This document shows positions 22,420-35,574 of a stretch of 64,000 nucleotides of DNA, one piece after another (the stretch's first letter is position 1; every line of letters starts with the position of its first letter). Origin of the DNA: Magnaporthiopsis rhizophila. Lineage: Eukaryota; Ascomycota; Sordariomycetes; Magnaporthales; Magnaporthaceae. The DNA lies in assembly GCA_003049465.1 (NCBI GenBank), contig PYSS01000059.1:62001-126000 (forward strand). Reading direction: 5' to 3'. Both the position numbers and the translations under genes were made by a program. The notes beneath the pieces are model-generated. The model was given only the letters and a program-made list of their open reading frames with translations. It ran no database searches and was not told the DNA's origin.

Positions 22420-25400
22420 ATAATCGATTGCGGAGCCCAAAAAAACTATCTTTCGCTAAAAGCAATAAAAAAGTACAGCATTCCGACATATCAAAAAAAA
22501 ACCATATAATCTTATAACAGTGAAATAAAAACCAGTTATATTTAATAAAAAAAAAATCGATATTAAAATTAATTAATTCAAATTTTAACTTTTGGGAAAA
22601 ATTTGCAAAATAATCCTGAATATTATAAATATAAAAAAAAACCTAATTTTAGGCCTTTTATAACTTAAAAAGTATAATCCTTTAATAAATTGGGTTACCG
22701 AACAAATTTAATAAAAAAAATTACTATTAACCAGCAGGGAAGCCCAATAACCACGGGCCCCAGATAATAAAAATCGGACGCCAAAAAGGGTGGCCGCGAT
22801 AGCAGCAAAATATAGCAATCAGCCCTGGCAAACCGTACTAACCAAAATATTAATAAATACAAACGCAAACAAGCCCAACAAGCAGGGAATTATTAAGGAT
22901 AAACTTAAAAACGTTTCTAAAAAATACCACAAATATTGGAAATTATTCCAAAAGGATTTGGAAACGGTATTACCAAAATATAAACCATTTAACCACAAAA
23001 TCAAATTTAAACCGGAAGCATAGTTTAAATACCAAAAACTGTATCGATTAAACCTTTGATAAAAAAAACTGTTATAAAAATAGCTAAAAGAAAAAATCAA
23101 AAAGGAATTTACCAAACCTTTTAATTTTTTTATAAAATATGGAATTTTATTTATTTTTAAAAAAAACGGGAAAAAACGGATATATATCAATTATTATCCG
23201 TTAAATTAGAAAATAATAAAGGATCGGTATCCTTTATTTTTAATTAATAAGCTTAAAAATAAGCTTGGGAAAAATCGGTGATTTACAGCCCTAAACCTAT
23301 ACAAAACTTATAGCCTATTAAAAATTAAAAAAGGTAATAAATAAAAAACCGCTTTTCGAACCAAATTTGAAATTTTCGAATTATTAGTAATAATTTTCGA
23401 ATTTACCAATGCACCAGCCACATTTTAATAAATAATTAACCACGTATTACAAAAGCACCTCGATATTTTCGTTTTTGCATACCTGAATAATATTTTGATC
23501 TTTTTAAATATGCTAAAAAAATATAAATAATATATGCACAAAATATTACAAAAATTGCAGGATATAAAGCTTTTAATTAACCCGGATAAATGCATATGGC
23601 ATTTTTTAAAGGTAATTTTCCTCGGATTTATTATTAAGCAAAAAAAAATCCGGATAAAACCCAAAAAAGTACAGGCAATAAAAAATTGGCTTACACCCAC
23701 CACAGTTAAAAAAATACGAAATTTTTTAGGATTTTTGAACTTTTACCGAAGATTTATCCAAAATTTTAGCAAAAAGGTTATACCATTTACGGATTTTACC
23801 AAAAATAACACCCAGTTCTGTTGGGAAATACAAAAACAAATAACCTTTAATTTGTTAAAAAAAGCTATTATCCAAGCACCGGTACTAATAATACCAAATC
23901 CAGAAAAACCTTTTAAAATTAAAATCGATATATCGGATTTTGCTATCGAAAAACAGCTAAAACAGCAAAATAATCAAAAAAAGTTATACTTTTATATATT
24001 CTTTTTGCAAAAATTAAATAAACCTAAGCTAAATTATTAAATTCACAATAAAAAATTCCTTATTATTATCAAAATTTTGAAAAAATAAAAGGTGTATTTG
24101 TGCGGAGCCAACCACCAAATTATAATATATACCAATTATAAAAACCTATTACAATTTACTATTAGCCAAACGCTAAACAAAAAACAAATCCGATAAAACT
24201 AATTCCTTTAAAATTATAACTTTCGAATTAAGGTTAAAAAAAGGTTAAAAAACGGCCGAGCGGATGCTTTAAGCCGTTAATTAAATTATCAGGTGGATAT
24301 GCCACCAAAAATATGCGCAATTTTAGCCAAAGGATTAAACAGATCCCTAATTCTGGCATAGCGGGCATTGGCCAAAATAACCCGACAGAAAAATTGGACC
24401 CCAGAAAAAATCCAGCAGGCTTATAACCAGATAGCTAATAAATACCAGGGGGTTGCTAAAACCTAAAAAAGGTTTCGGTAATATTATAAATTTACAGGAA
24501 TTTGTGCCAAAATATAAAATGCAATTAAGGATTGCAAGGATTGTGCGAAAAACAAAACCAACAGGCATAAACCTTATGGATTATTATAACCTTTGCCAGT
24601 ACCTAGCAAAATATGGCAAAAAATCACGGCAAATTTTGTTACAGGGCTACCCAAATTAAGGGAATTTTTATAAATATCCAGTATAATAATATTATAATAA
24701 TAATTAACCGATTTACCAAATATATTATATACCTGCCGTTTAAAAAAAACGCAAAAGTTACAAACCTAATTTATATTTTTATCCGGAATATAATTGCAAA
24801 ATACGGAACACCGAAACATATAATTTTAAACCAAAATAAACTATTTAATAACAAATTTTGGAAATAACTTATGGCAAATTTAAACGCAAAACATGCTTTT
24901 TCACGGTTTATTATTTTTAAACAAATAAGCAAATAAAACGAACAAACCAAACCATAAAACAATATTTATATTATTTTATTAATTATAAACAAAATAACTG
25001 GGTATAATTATTTTTTATAGCTTAATTTGCGTATAACAGTTTAATATACGAAAGTACGGGAATTATACCGTTTTATACAAATTATAATTATATACCCACG
25101 ATATATAAAAAATTTAGGGCAGGATTATATGCTTTAATAACAAAAATACAGGTGAAAAAGCTTATTAAACTGCATAAAAATCTCCAGGCAAAGCTAAAAA
25201 AATTGCAACAGCATATATTTATGCAAACCAATAAAAAAAGGATTAAAAAACCAACCTTTAAGGAAAAGGATAATATTTATCTTTTTCGATATAATATTAA
25301 AACAAAATGACCAAATAATAAGCTAAATTATAAAAAATTGGGACCGTTCAAAATTTTGAAAAAGGTTTCCAATATTAATTACAAATTTTAATTATTACCA

Positions 25401-25615
25401 ATTATGCATAATTATCCGGTTTTTTATATCAATTTATTTAAATCAGTATTACCGGGGTTTAAAAATAACAAGTTAATAAAAATTAACCCAAAACAAAAGT
25501 ACAAAATTAAGGAAATTTTGGACAAAAATATTATTAATAGAACCAAATATTATTTAATCAAATAAGCAGGGTACAAAATCGAAAAAAGCATTTAAAAAAA
25601 AAAATAAACCTAAAG
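22420..25615 (+). pseudogene. Element A pol remnant (protease, RT, RNase H, integrase, chromodomain)
   Basis: Readable islands include DCGAQKNYLS (protease), KKYHKYWKLFQKDLETVLPK (ahead of RT), GFLNFYRRFIQNFSKK (RT thumb region), PFKIKIDISDFAIEK (RNase H), and DCAKNKTNRHK and FTKYIIYLPF (integrase). The end KQKYKIKEILDKNIINRTKY resembles a chromodomain. Trp and other G-containing codons have become stops. Confidence 0.8.
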
Positions 25616-25739
25616 GATACGCCAAAAGCTTTTAAAAAGTACCAGCAAAAAACTTTTGGAAAAAAATTAATATTAATGCCAAAATTCGAATTTCGGCTCG
25701 GAACGCCCGTACCAAAATAACTTACCTGATTAAAATAAG

Positions 25740-26340
25740 ACTAACAGATTAAAATTAAAACTAACCCCGTGATCGGCCCAGCTCGGAAATAATGGAGGAA
25801 AATCGGGAGCCAGCAAATTTGGGGGCATAATAGAGGCCTATATAGCCGCCTTTTCGGCCTTTTCCTGCTTAATCCGCTCCAGCTCCTTAATGCTGCTAAT
25901 CCCGCGATAAATTGCGCAAATCAGCTTTTTACGCCACTGTTTTTTTTGCTTGCAAAAACGCTCGATTTTTGCATTTATTAACCAATGTTTTTTTTTTGCA
26001 ATTTTTTGCTTTTTTTTTATCCGGGCGTGCTAAATGCTATAAATAAGGAGGTGCTCGGGCAATGGGCTTAAAATGTTGCAACGGAAATAATTAAAACAAA
26101 TGCACCGTTCATAGCATAATTGGTTGCAAAAAAACACATTGCACTAAATAAAGCCATCGGTTTTATAATTAAAACAAAAAAATATAATAACGGGGGATAA
26201 AATAATAAAAATAAAAAGGTTATTCTAACAGATAGTCGAGAATGCCGGTTTATACTTTTATATCCGACCAAATATTTTGTTAAAAAAAAGGAAAAGGAAA
26301 TAATAAAAAAAGAAAATATTTATTACTGGCAAAAAGGATA
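25740..26340 (-). pseudogene. Antisense accessory ORF of element A (degenerate)
   Basis: On the strand opposite to pol, between the chromodomain end and the 3' LTR. Readable segments (IKELERIKQEKAEKAA, ERFCKQKKQWRKK) correspond to the better-preserved copy in element B at 27088-27637. The first-intron acceptor has been mutated here (AACAG to AACAA). Confidence 0.55.
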
Positions 26341-26388
26341 GGGCTGCAGGTATGGCCAAAAAAATTTGGCCTAAAAAGGGAAACCTAA

Positions 26389-26511
26389 TATTACAATCAT
26401 AACTGGCAAAAAACAAAAAGGCTAAAGCTAACCCCCAGCGGTACGCTTTTACCCCGCAATTATATAAAACCAAAGGTTGCATAACTAAAACCAGGGTAAA
26501 TAAGGAATTAT
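26389..26511 (+). repeat. Element A 3' LTR, left part
   Basis: Starts TATTACAATC (mutated TGTTACAACC) and is interrupted by B after the ATTAT target (26507-26511). It continues at 41037. The reassembled length of 457 bp matches the 456-bp 5' LTR. Confidence 0.9.
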
Positions 26512-26972
26512 TATTACAAACAGTTCTCTGCTTCTAGGGTAAGGTACATTAGGAGAGGTGCTGAGCAATATAATTTTCACAAGGTTGCTTGTGCTGGGGA
26601 ACTGGAAAAGTAACAAAGATCTCGATTATTTGCCCAAAGGGTTGCCTTGAAGCTAATTTAGGTTAACTGATACCGAGACCTTAATTAAGGCTACCTAATA
26701 TGGTTGAAACCCTTCGTTTTATATACCAGCATCCTTTTTATGCTTTGCCTGTGCTATATTTGTTATATTGCATAACGAACATATTATTATGCTATGTTTA
26801 TTATGTTGTATAACGGACATATCACCCGTGCTTAAATAAGTACCTAGTTACGTAACTTTTTCCTAGTTTAGCCTTACTTATATGGCCCTTGGCCTTTATA
26901 AGTGCGGGGTAAAAGCGTTCCGCTAGGGTTTAGCCCCAGCCCTTTTGTCCTTTGCCAGTTATAATTATAACA
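26512..26972 (-). repeat. Element B 3' LTR (461 bp, reversed)
   Basis: Plus-strand start TATTACAAACAG and end ATAATTATAACA are mutated TGTTAC..GTAACA ends. It carries the same U3 arrangement as element A. Confidence 0.92.
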
Positions 26973-27087
26973 CCAGATTTCCCTTTTTAGGCCAAATCCT
27001 TTTGGCTAAAACCTGTAATCCCGTCCTTCTGTCAGTGGTAAGTACTTTCTTTTCCTTACCATCTTTTATCCCCTTTTTTTTAACAGC

Positions 27088-27637
27088 ATGTTTGGTTGGG
27101 TACAAAAACGGAAAACTGTTAATACGCGATCCACCATTCGCCGTAACAATTTACTTGCTATTTTTTTATCGTTTTTTACCAAAATATCTTTTTGTTTTAC
27201 TTATAAAGCGCTAAGATTTGCGTATTGCGCTGTATCCTTCTGCGATTTTTCCAGGTGCGTTAAATGCATTCGTTAAGGATATTTTCGGTGCAACGTGCTA
27301 AATCCTTTTTTGTTCCAGCTTAAAAAGCTTAACCGTTAATACCTTAAAATAAAGGCTAAATTGGAAGCGGCAAAAAAAACACTATTATACCGATACTAAG
27401 GTCGAGCGTTTGTGCAAGCAGGAAAAAATGTGGTTTGAAAGGAAAATGCGTGCAATCCGTTGCAGGATTGATAATATAAAGGAGCTGAAACAAATCGAGC
27501 AGAAAAAAACCGATAAAGCAATTATGCAGGCCTTTGCTGCGCCTTTTAATTTGCTAGCCCCCAATTTTCCTTTATTATTTCCAAACTGGGCCAATTATAA
27601 GGTTAATTCTGATTTTAATTTACTGGCCCTGTTTTAA
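27088..27637 (+). pseudogene. Antisense accessory ORF of element B, two exons, one stop
   Basis: Runs opposite to B's pol, between its chromodomain end and 3' LTR. A consensus 5' intron at 27038-27086 (GTAAGT...TTTTTTTAACAG) ends just before the ATG at 27088. Exon 27088-27254 starts MFGWVQKRKTVNTRSTIRRN. A second intron at 27255-27318 (GTGCGT...GCTAAAT...TTCCAG) joins in phase to 27319-27637. That exon holds VERLCKQEKMWFERKMRAIR and a Lys/Glu-rich helix, IDNIKELKQIEQKKTDKA, then NLLAPNFPLLFPNW. One TAA (27350-27352) breaks it, probably from CAA by C to T. The full reading would be 161 residues. No family is recognised; the basic, coiled-coil-like middle could bind nucleic acid or dimerise (inference). 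Confidence 0.6.
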
Positions 27638-27799
27638 TTAAATAAATTATTTTGGTATGGGCATTCCGAACCGAAATCCGAATTCCGGTATTAGTATTAA
27701 CTTTTTACCAAAAGCCTTTCGCCGATATTTTTTAAAAGCTTTTGGCGCACCTTTTAGGTTTTTTTTTTTTTTAAATACTTTCCTTAATTCCGTACCCTG

Positions 27800-30700
27800 C
27801 CCATTTAATTAAATAATATTTGGTTCTATTAATAATTTTTTTGTTCAAAATTTTTTCGATTTTATATTTTTATTTTGGGTCGATTTTTATTAACTTATTA
27901 TTTTTAAACCCTAATAATACTGGTTTAAACAAATCGATATAAAAAATCGGATAATTATATATAATTAATAATAATTAAAATTTGTAATTAATATTGGAAA
28001 TTTTCCTTAGGATTTTAAACAGTCCTAATTTTTTATGGTTTAGTTTATTGCTTAATTATTTTATTTTAATATTGCATCGAAAAAAATAAATGCTATCCCC
28101 CTTTTTAAAGGTTGGTTTTTTAATCCTTTTTTTATTGGCCTGCATAAATATGTATTATTATAATTCCTTTAATTTTACCTAAAAATTTTTATACAGTTTG
28201 GTAAATTTTTTCACCTGTATTTCTGCTATTAGGATATATAATCCTGCCCTGGATTTTTTATATACCGTAAATATATACCCATAATTTGTATAAAACGGTA
28301 TAATTCCTATACTTTTATATATTAAATTATTATATACAAACTATATTATAAGGAATAATTATACCCAGTTATTTTGTTTATAATTAATAAAATAATATAA
28401 ATACTGTTTTATAGTTTGGTTTGTTCGTTTTGTTTATTTATCCGTTTAAGGATAATAAACCATGAAAAAGGCATATTCCGCTTCTAAACTTGCTATAAGT
28501 TATTTCCAAAATTTGCTATTAAACAATTTGTTTCGGTCCAAAATTATGCGTTTCGGTATTCCGTATTTTATAATCATATTCCGGATAAAAATATAAATTA
28601 GGTTTATAACTTTTGCGTTTTTCTTAAACGGTAAATATATAGCATATTTGGTAAATCGGTCGATTATTATTATAATATTATTATATTGGACGTTTATAAA
28701 GGGTTTTTTTAATTTGGATAGCCCTATAACAAAATTTGCTATAATTTTTTGCCATACTTTGTTTGGTGCTGGCAAGGGTTGCAATAACCCATAAGGTTTG
28801 TACCTGCTGGTTTTGTTTTTTGCACAATCCTTGCAGTTTTTAATTGCATTTTTCATTTTGGTATAAATTTTTATAAACCTGTGATACTGCCGAAACCTTT
28901 TCCAGGTTTTAGCAACCTTTTGGTATTTATTAGCCATTTGGTTATAAATTTGCTGAATTTTTTCTGGGGTTTAACTTTTTTGTTGGGTTATTTTGGCCAG
29001 TGCCCGCTATACCGGAATTAGGGATCTGTTTGGTTTTTTGGCCAAAACTGCGCGTATTTTTGGTGGTATATTTACCTAATAATTTAATTAACGGTTTAAA
29101 GCATCCGCTCGGCCGTTTTTTGCCCCTTTTTTAACCTTGATTCGAAGGTTATAATTTTGAAAAAATTGGCTTTATTGGACTTGTTTTTTATTTAGCATTT
29201 GGCTGGTAATAAATTATAATAGGTTTTTATAATTGGTGTATATTATAATTTGGTGGTTAGCCCTGCACAAATATATCCTCCATTCTTTTAAAATTTTAAT
29301 AATAATAAAAAATTTTTTATTATAGATTTGATAATTTAGCTTAAATCCGTTCAGTTTTTGCGAGAAAAATGCGCAAAGGTGCAACCTTTTTTAATTATTT
29401 TGTTATCCTAATTATTTTTTAATAACAAAATCCGATGTATTAATTTTAACCTTAAAATTTTTTTCTAAATTAGGTATTGTTAATACCGGTGCTTAAATAA
29501 TAGCTTTTTTTAGCAAATTAAAGATTGTTTATTTTTGTATTTTTTAATAAAACTGGGTATTATTTTTGGTAAAATCCGTAAATAGTATGGCCTTTTTGTT
29601 AAAATTTCGGACAAATTTTCGGTAAAAGTTCAGGAACCCCAAAAAGTTTTGTATTTTTTTAATTATAATAAATACAGGCCAATTTTTTACCGCCTGTACC
29701 TTTTTAGGTTTTATCCGAATTTTCTTTTATTTAATAACAAATCCGAAAAAAATTACTTTTAAAAAATGCCATATATATTTATCCGGATTAACCAAAAGCT
29801 TTATTTCTTGCAATTTTTGCAATATTTTATGCACATATTATTTATATTTTTCCAGCATTTTTAAAAAAATTAAAATATTATTCAGGTATATAAGGGCAAA
29901 AATATCAAGGTATTTTTATAATACGTGATTAATTATTCGCTAAAACGTGGCTGGTGCATTAATAAGCCCGAAAATTATTATCAGTAACTCGAAAGTTTCA
30001 AATTTGGTTTAAAAAGCGGTTTTTTATTTATTCCCTTTTTTAATCCTTAATAAGCCGTATGCTTTACATAAATCTAAAGCTATAAATTACCAGCTTTTTC
30101 CGAGCCTATTTTTAAATTTGTCGATTAAAAGCAAAAAATACCAATCCTTTATTATTTTTTGATTTAACGGATAATAATCGATATATATCCGTTTTTTCCC
30201 GTTTTTTTTGGGAATAAACAAAATTCCGTATTTTACAGGGAAATTAAAAAATTTGGTAATTCCCTTTCTAATTTTTTCCTTTAACTATTTTTGTAACAGT
30301 TTTTTTTACCGAGGGTTTAATTAATACAGTTTCTGGTACTTAAATTATGCTTCCGGTTTAAATTTAATCTTATAATTAAACGGTCCGTATTCCGGTAATA
30401 CCATTTCCAAATTTTTCTGAAATAACCTTTAATATTTATAGTATTTTTTAGGAATATTTTTAAATCCATCCTTAATAATTTTCTGCTTATTAGGTTCGTT
30501 TACATCCGTATTTATTAGCGTTTCGATTAATGCGATTTGCTAAGGCTAATTGCCATATTTTGCCGCTGTTACGGTTATCCTTTCTGGCGTTCGATTTTTA
30601 TTACCTGGGGCCCGTAACTATTGGATTTTTTTGCTGGTTAATGGTAACTTTTTTCATTGAATTTGTTTGGTGATCCAATTTATTAAAAAATTATATTTTT

Positions 30701-31000
30701 TAAATTATAAAAGGCTTAAAATCAGGTTTTTCCTTTTTATATTTATAACATTTAAAATTATTTTGCAGGTTTTTTTTAAAAATTAAAATTTAAAATAATC
30801 AGTTTTAGTATTAATCCTTCCTTTATTAAACGTAACTGGCTCCTATTCCACCGTTATAAAATTATATAATTCCTTTTTTTAACATATTAAAATATTGTAC
30901 CTTTTTACCGCTTTTGGTAAAAAATAATTTTTTTGGGCTTTATAATCGATTATGGTTCTTATTTTTTATTTTTTTTAATATATTATTATTCTGATATATT
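27800..31000 (-). pseudogene. Element B pol remnant
   Basis: Minus-strand collinear copy of the pol in A and C. The longest open island (28937-28500) covers the integrase zinc-binding and catalytic core start, with CKDCAKNKTSRYK and IIIDRFTKYAIYLPF visible. Other parts are broken by stops. Confidence 0.8.
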
Positions 31001-32850
31001 TGTATTAATTGCTAATTATTATTATTAAGGTTTTTGCCGGTTACTGTTATTTTACCCGTGCCTTTTTTTCGGGTGAACCTTTTAGTTTTTTGTTTGGGGT
31101 ACCCTTTTCCGGCCCCTGTTTATTCCCGAACGGGTCCCTAAACGGGTCTATCCATTTATCCAGGCTTATGCTTTTTCCTCCATATAAATCTTATATTTTG
31201 GTTTTTTATATATCTGGTGCATAAGGATTTTTGCTATATATATTATAAAATATGCTGGTAATAGCTCGAAAATTGCTGCGAAACTTTTATAGCCCATTTT
31301 TGCCATTCACCATTTCGGAAATTAATATTCCTGTTATGGGTATTGCACTGGTTTTTCTCCTTTTTTTTGTGGAAAAAAATTATATTTTAGCTTTTTGGCT
31401 ATATATTACCCGCAATTATTATATAAGTATTTGGCCCAAAATAGCTCATTATAATAACCCGCCTCGGGGTTTATATTTTTATAGTTTAGCATATATAGCT
31501 GTGCTAACCGCTGATTTAGGTTTGGAATATCCTCAAATAGTGCCCTGTAATAAATAATTAACTGGTTATTTTTTAACCAATCCAGGGGCTTTTTTTTATC
31601 GTTCTGCGCCGGTTTTTTGCGCATCAAACCGTTAATAGGTTTGGGTTAATCCCAAAACTATCGGTTTATTTCCAGGAACCTAAATAAAATGTATATTTTC
31701 CGTATTTCTTTTTTGGTTTTGGGGGGTTATTTTTTTACACCAATTAGTTACTAATCGAATTTTTGCTGAAATTTTTTAAAATTAACCATATATCGTTTTT
31801 TGCTGGATTTTTTATTCTTAGGGCCTATTTTTACGGTTTCCCAAAATCCTGTTAGGTCCAGTTTTTTTTTTTAGGTTTGCAATTAATATGTTTAGCCCAA
31901 AAATTATTCTATTCCTGCATCCGTATTTGGGTTTTTTTCGGAATCGTTATCCGAAATGTCCGATACGCCTTTATTTTGGGCTAACCTTTTAAAATTCCTG
32001 CTTTATTTAGCAAATTTTTCCGTTATTAATATACAGTTATTATAGCACCTGGTTTTTTTAAGTTCTTTTCAAATTTGGGCTATTGTATTATCCTTTTTTT
32101 TGGATATTATAATACTGGTAATAACGCTAATTTCCCCTTTTCTGTTAACCTGAAATTGATTAATTTATTATATTATAGCAAACCATTATTTGGGATAATA
32201 CCCTGTGGTATTTTTATCGGAGCGGTGAACCATATAATTTTTATCAAAATAATAAATTCAACTGAACAATGCTCCGGGGCACAGGTTTCTTTTTGCTGCT
32301 TATTTGGTCGTTTTGGGTAATTTTGGGGTTATAGGCTTGTAGCTTTTTAATGCACTTTTTCGGCAAAAAACGGCCGTTTATCGGTTTTTTTGCGAATAAT
32401 CCTTTTTAATATATTCTTTTTTCCCATATTTAAAATATTTCCCGTTTTTTGGGTTTTTGAACCTAATATATTTCTATTTTTTGTACTGGTGTGTAACTTT
32501 TGCACTAAGGTCCATAAATTTAAAATGCATACCGTAAGCCGTGGATTATTACTATTTTGCCTTTTTTTGGTTAGCTTTGTTATTTTGTGCTACTGGTTTG
32601 GTTTGTTAAGCTTTTTTTTCAAAGCAATATTTGTACAATTTATTACTAATACAAATAACCATAATAATATAATCGACAAAATTTTCAGGTTATTTTTGCT
32701 TGAACAATTTATTTTTTATATTATCCTTTAATCCCTAATAAAACTGGGTTATTTTGGTATTTTTCGTTCAATTAAACTTATTAATCAATCGTTGGAATTC
32801 GAAAATATAAATTAATGCGGGGCTTTTTTGCCGGAGCTAAAACAGCTCCC

Positions 32851-33331
32851 TGTTACAACCACAGCTGGCAGGGGACAGGAGGGCTGGGGCTAACCCCCAG
32901 CGGGACGCCTTTACCCCGCAGTCATAAAGGCCAAGGGCCAAATAACCAAAGCCATGCTAATAAAGAAGGTTACGTGATCGCCAGGGTCGGCGATAAGCAT
33001 AATATATCGGGGATAAATATATCACAGCTAATACCAGATTAATATGTACGATCGGTGCAATTACCATATATCACCCATAACAAATATAGCACAAGTCTGG
33101 CACAGAAAAATTATAGGTATATAAAGCAAAGGTTTCCTATTATATTAAATAATTCTTAACTAAGGCTTCGGTATTAATCAACCTAAATTAGTTTTAAGGC
33201 ATTCCTTTAAACAAATAATCGAAACTTTTATTACTACCCCAATTCCCAGCACAAGCAACTTTATAAAAACTATATTGCTTAGCACCTTTCTTAGCATATT
33301 TTACCCTAAAAGCAAAAAACTATTTGTAATA
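32851..33331 (+). repeat. Element C 5' LTR (481 bp)
   Basis: Starts TGTTACAACC and ends TTTGTAATA (mutated GTAACA). Compared with the 3' LTR, the differences I could align by eye are almost all C/T or G/A transitions. The U3 middle differs from the A/B LTR type. Confidence 0.92.
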
Positions 33332-35560
33332 TTTTGACTGATCCTGTTCAGTATTTACCGGAGATAATAAATAATAACAATTATATCGATTATAAGCAAA
33401 AAACCCGAGGGCGTTATTATTGCTGGCAAAATGTATAACAATTTTTCGGCGGCCATGCAAGCATTTATTGCGGAAATCGAAAAATTTAAAAAAGCTTAGG
33501 CCAAATTTTATATTACTGTTAAATCTTACAAATTTCCTTTATTTGACAAATATAACGGAAAGAAAAGCAAAATTAAAATGTTCCTGACCAAATGCAAGGG
33601 GTATTTTTTGTTTTATCGAAACTATTTCCAGCGGAAAAAATAGAAAATTGCCTATACAGCTATGCACCTGGATGGTAAAATTAAGGATTGGTTCGAGCCC
33701 ATTTGGTCCGATTACCTAAAAGGGCATAATAAATCTAAAAAAAAAATCAAATTAATATTTGCCAATTTCGAAAAGTTCGGTGAGAAAATTGCCAAGGTTT
33801 TCGGATAAATTAACAAAAAACGGGTGGCCAAAAAGAAGTTATTTTAGCTCCGGCAAAAAAGCCCCGCATTAATTTATATTTTCGAATTTTAGCAATTGGT
33901 TAACAAATTTAACTGAACGGAAAATATTAAAATAATCCAGTTTTACCAAAGGTTAAAGAACAATATAAAAAACGAATTGTCCAAATAAGAACGATTTGAG
34001 AATTTTATTAATTATATTATTACAGCTGTCCGTATTAATGATAGACTATATAAATATTGCTTTAAAAAAAAAGTTCAGCAAACCAAGCCAGTGGCGCAAA
34101 ATAATAAAACCAACCAAAAAAAGGCGAGATAATAATAATTTACGGTTTATAATATATATTTTGGACCTATAAATTTTAGCGCAAAAATTATATACTAATA
34201 TAAGGAATAAAAGTATATTAGGTTTAAGGATTCTAAGGATAGGAAATATTTTAAATATGGAAAAAAAGGATATATTAAAAAAGATTATCCGCAGAAAAAC
34301 CGATAAGCGGCCGTTTTTTGCCAAAAAAGCGTGCCAAAAGGCTGTTAGCCCATAACCCCAAATTTTTCCAAAATAACTAAGCAAATAGCAAAAGGAAACT
34401 TATATCCCGGAGTATTGTTTAATTGGATTTATTATTTTGACGAGAATTGTGTAACCCATCGTTCCGATAAAAATGCCACAGGGTATTACCCCAAACAATA
34501 ACTTGCTATATTGCAATAAACTGGCCAACCCCGGGGTAATAGCAGAAAATTTAAAAAATTAGCCCGGTGCAAAAATATATTAGATATTTTGGTTAATAAT
34601 TTCGAAAGAAGTTTAAATACAGATGCGGAGGTGGAATTGCTTGTGGGCCAAACGTATTGGTTGTGAGCCCAGGAAAAAAAACTGGACCTGATGGAGTACT
34701 GGAAAATTATGAAAATGGATCCTAACGATAAAAAACCCAGCAGGGAACGATATATGGTCAATTTTAAAAAATTCCAGCAAAAATTTGATTAGCGATTAAT
34801 CGATATGGGGAAATAATTTTTTATAATTAAGGAGGAAGTACGAAAGGCGTATATTTTACTCAGGTTCCGGGAAATAAACCGATAGTTTTGGGATCAGCCC
34901 AAATTTATTGGCGGTTTGATGCGCAAAAAACCGGCGCAGGACGACGAAAAAAAGCCTTTAAATTGGTTAAAGGATAACTAATTGGTTATTTATTATAGGG
35001 CATTACTCGAAGATATTCCGAACCTGGATTAATGGTTAGCACGGTTATATATGCTAAATTACGAAAATATGGATCCTAATGCGGGCTATTATAATGAGCT
35101 TTTTTGGGCCGAATACCTGTATAATAATTATAGGTAGTATATGGTTAAAAAATTAAAGTATGATTTTTTTTTACGGAGGAAAGGAGAAAAACCAGTACGG
35201 TACTTATAATAGGAATACCAATTTCCGAAATGGTGGATGGCAAAAGTGGGTTATAAAAGTTTTGCAGTAATTTTTAAGCTATTACTAGCCTATTTTATAA
35301 TATGCTTAATAGGAATCCTTTTATACCAGATATACGGAAAATTAAAATATAAGGTATATATGGAGGAAAAAGCGAGGGCCTGGACGGACGGGTTTGCCCG
35401 ATCCGCAGGAATAGCTGGGGGCCGGAAGGAGGCATCCCAAGCAAAAAATTAGGGAGTTTACCCGAAAATAGGGCACGGGTAGGGCAATAACCAGCAAAAT
35501 TCCTAGTAATAACGATTACCGACCAGTATAAGTATATCAGGATAACGATATACTGGAAAA
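33332..35560 (+). pseudogene. Element C gag remnant
   Basis: Multiply stopped and collinear with A's gag. The sequence right after the LTR, TTTTGACTGATCCTG, is shared by A and B and does not start with the TGG expected of a tRNA primer site. Confidence 0.65.
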
Positions 35561-35574
35561 GATAAAGAATAAAA

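Noticed and set aside
20077..25800. Mitochondrial or organellar insertion, suggested by high AT
   Set aside because: LTR ends, target duplications and gypsy pol motifs explain the AT bias as mutated retrotransposons.
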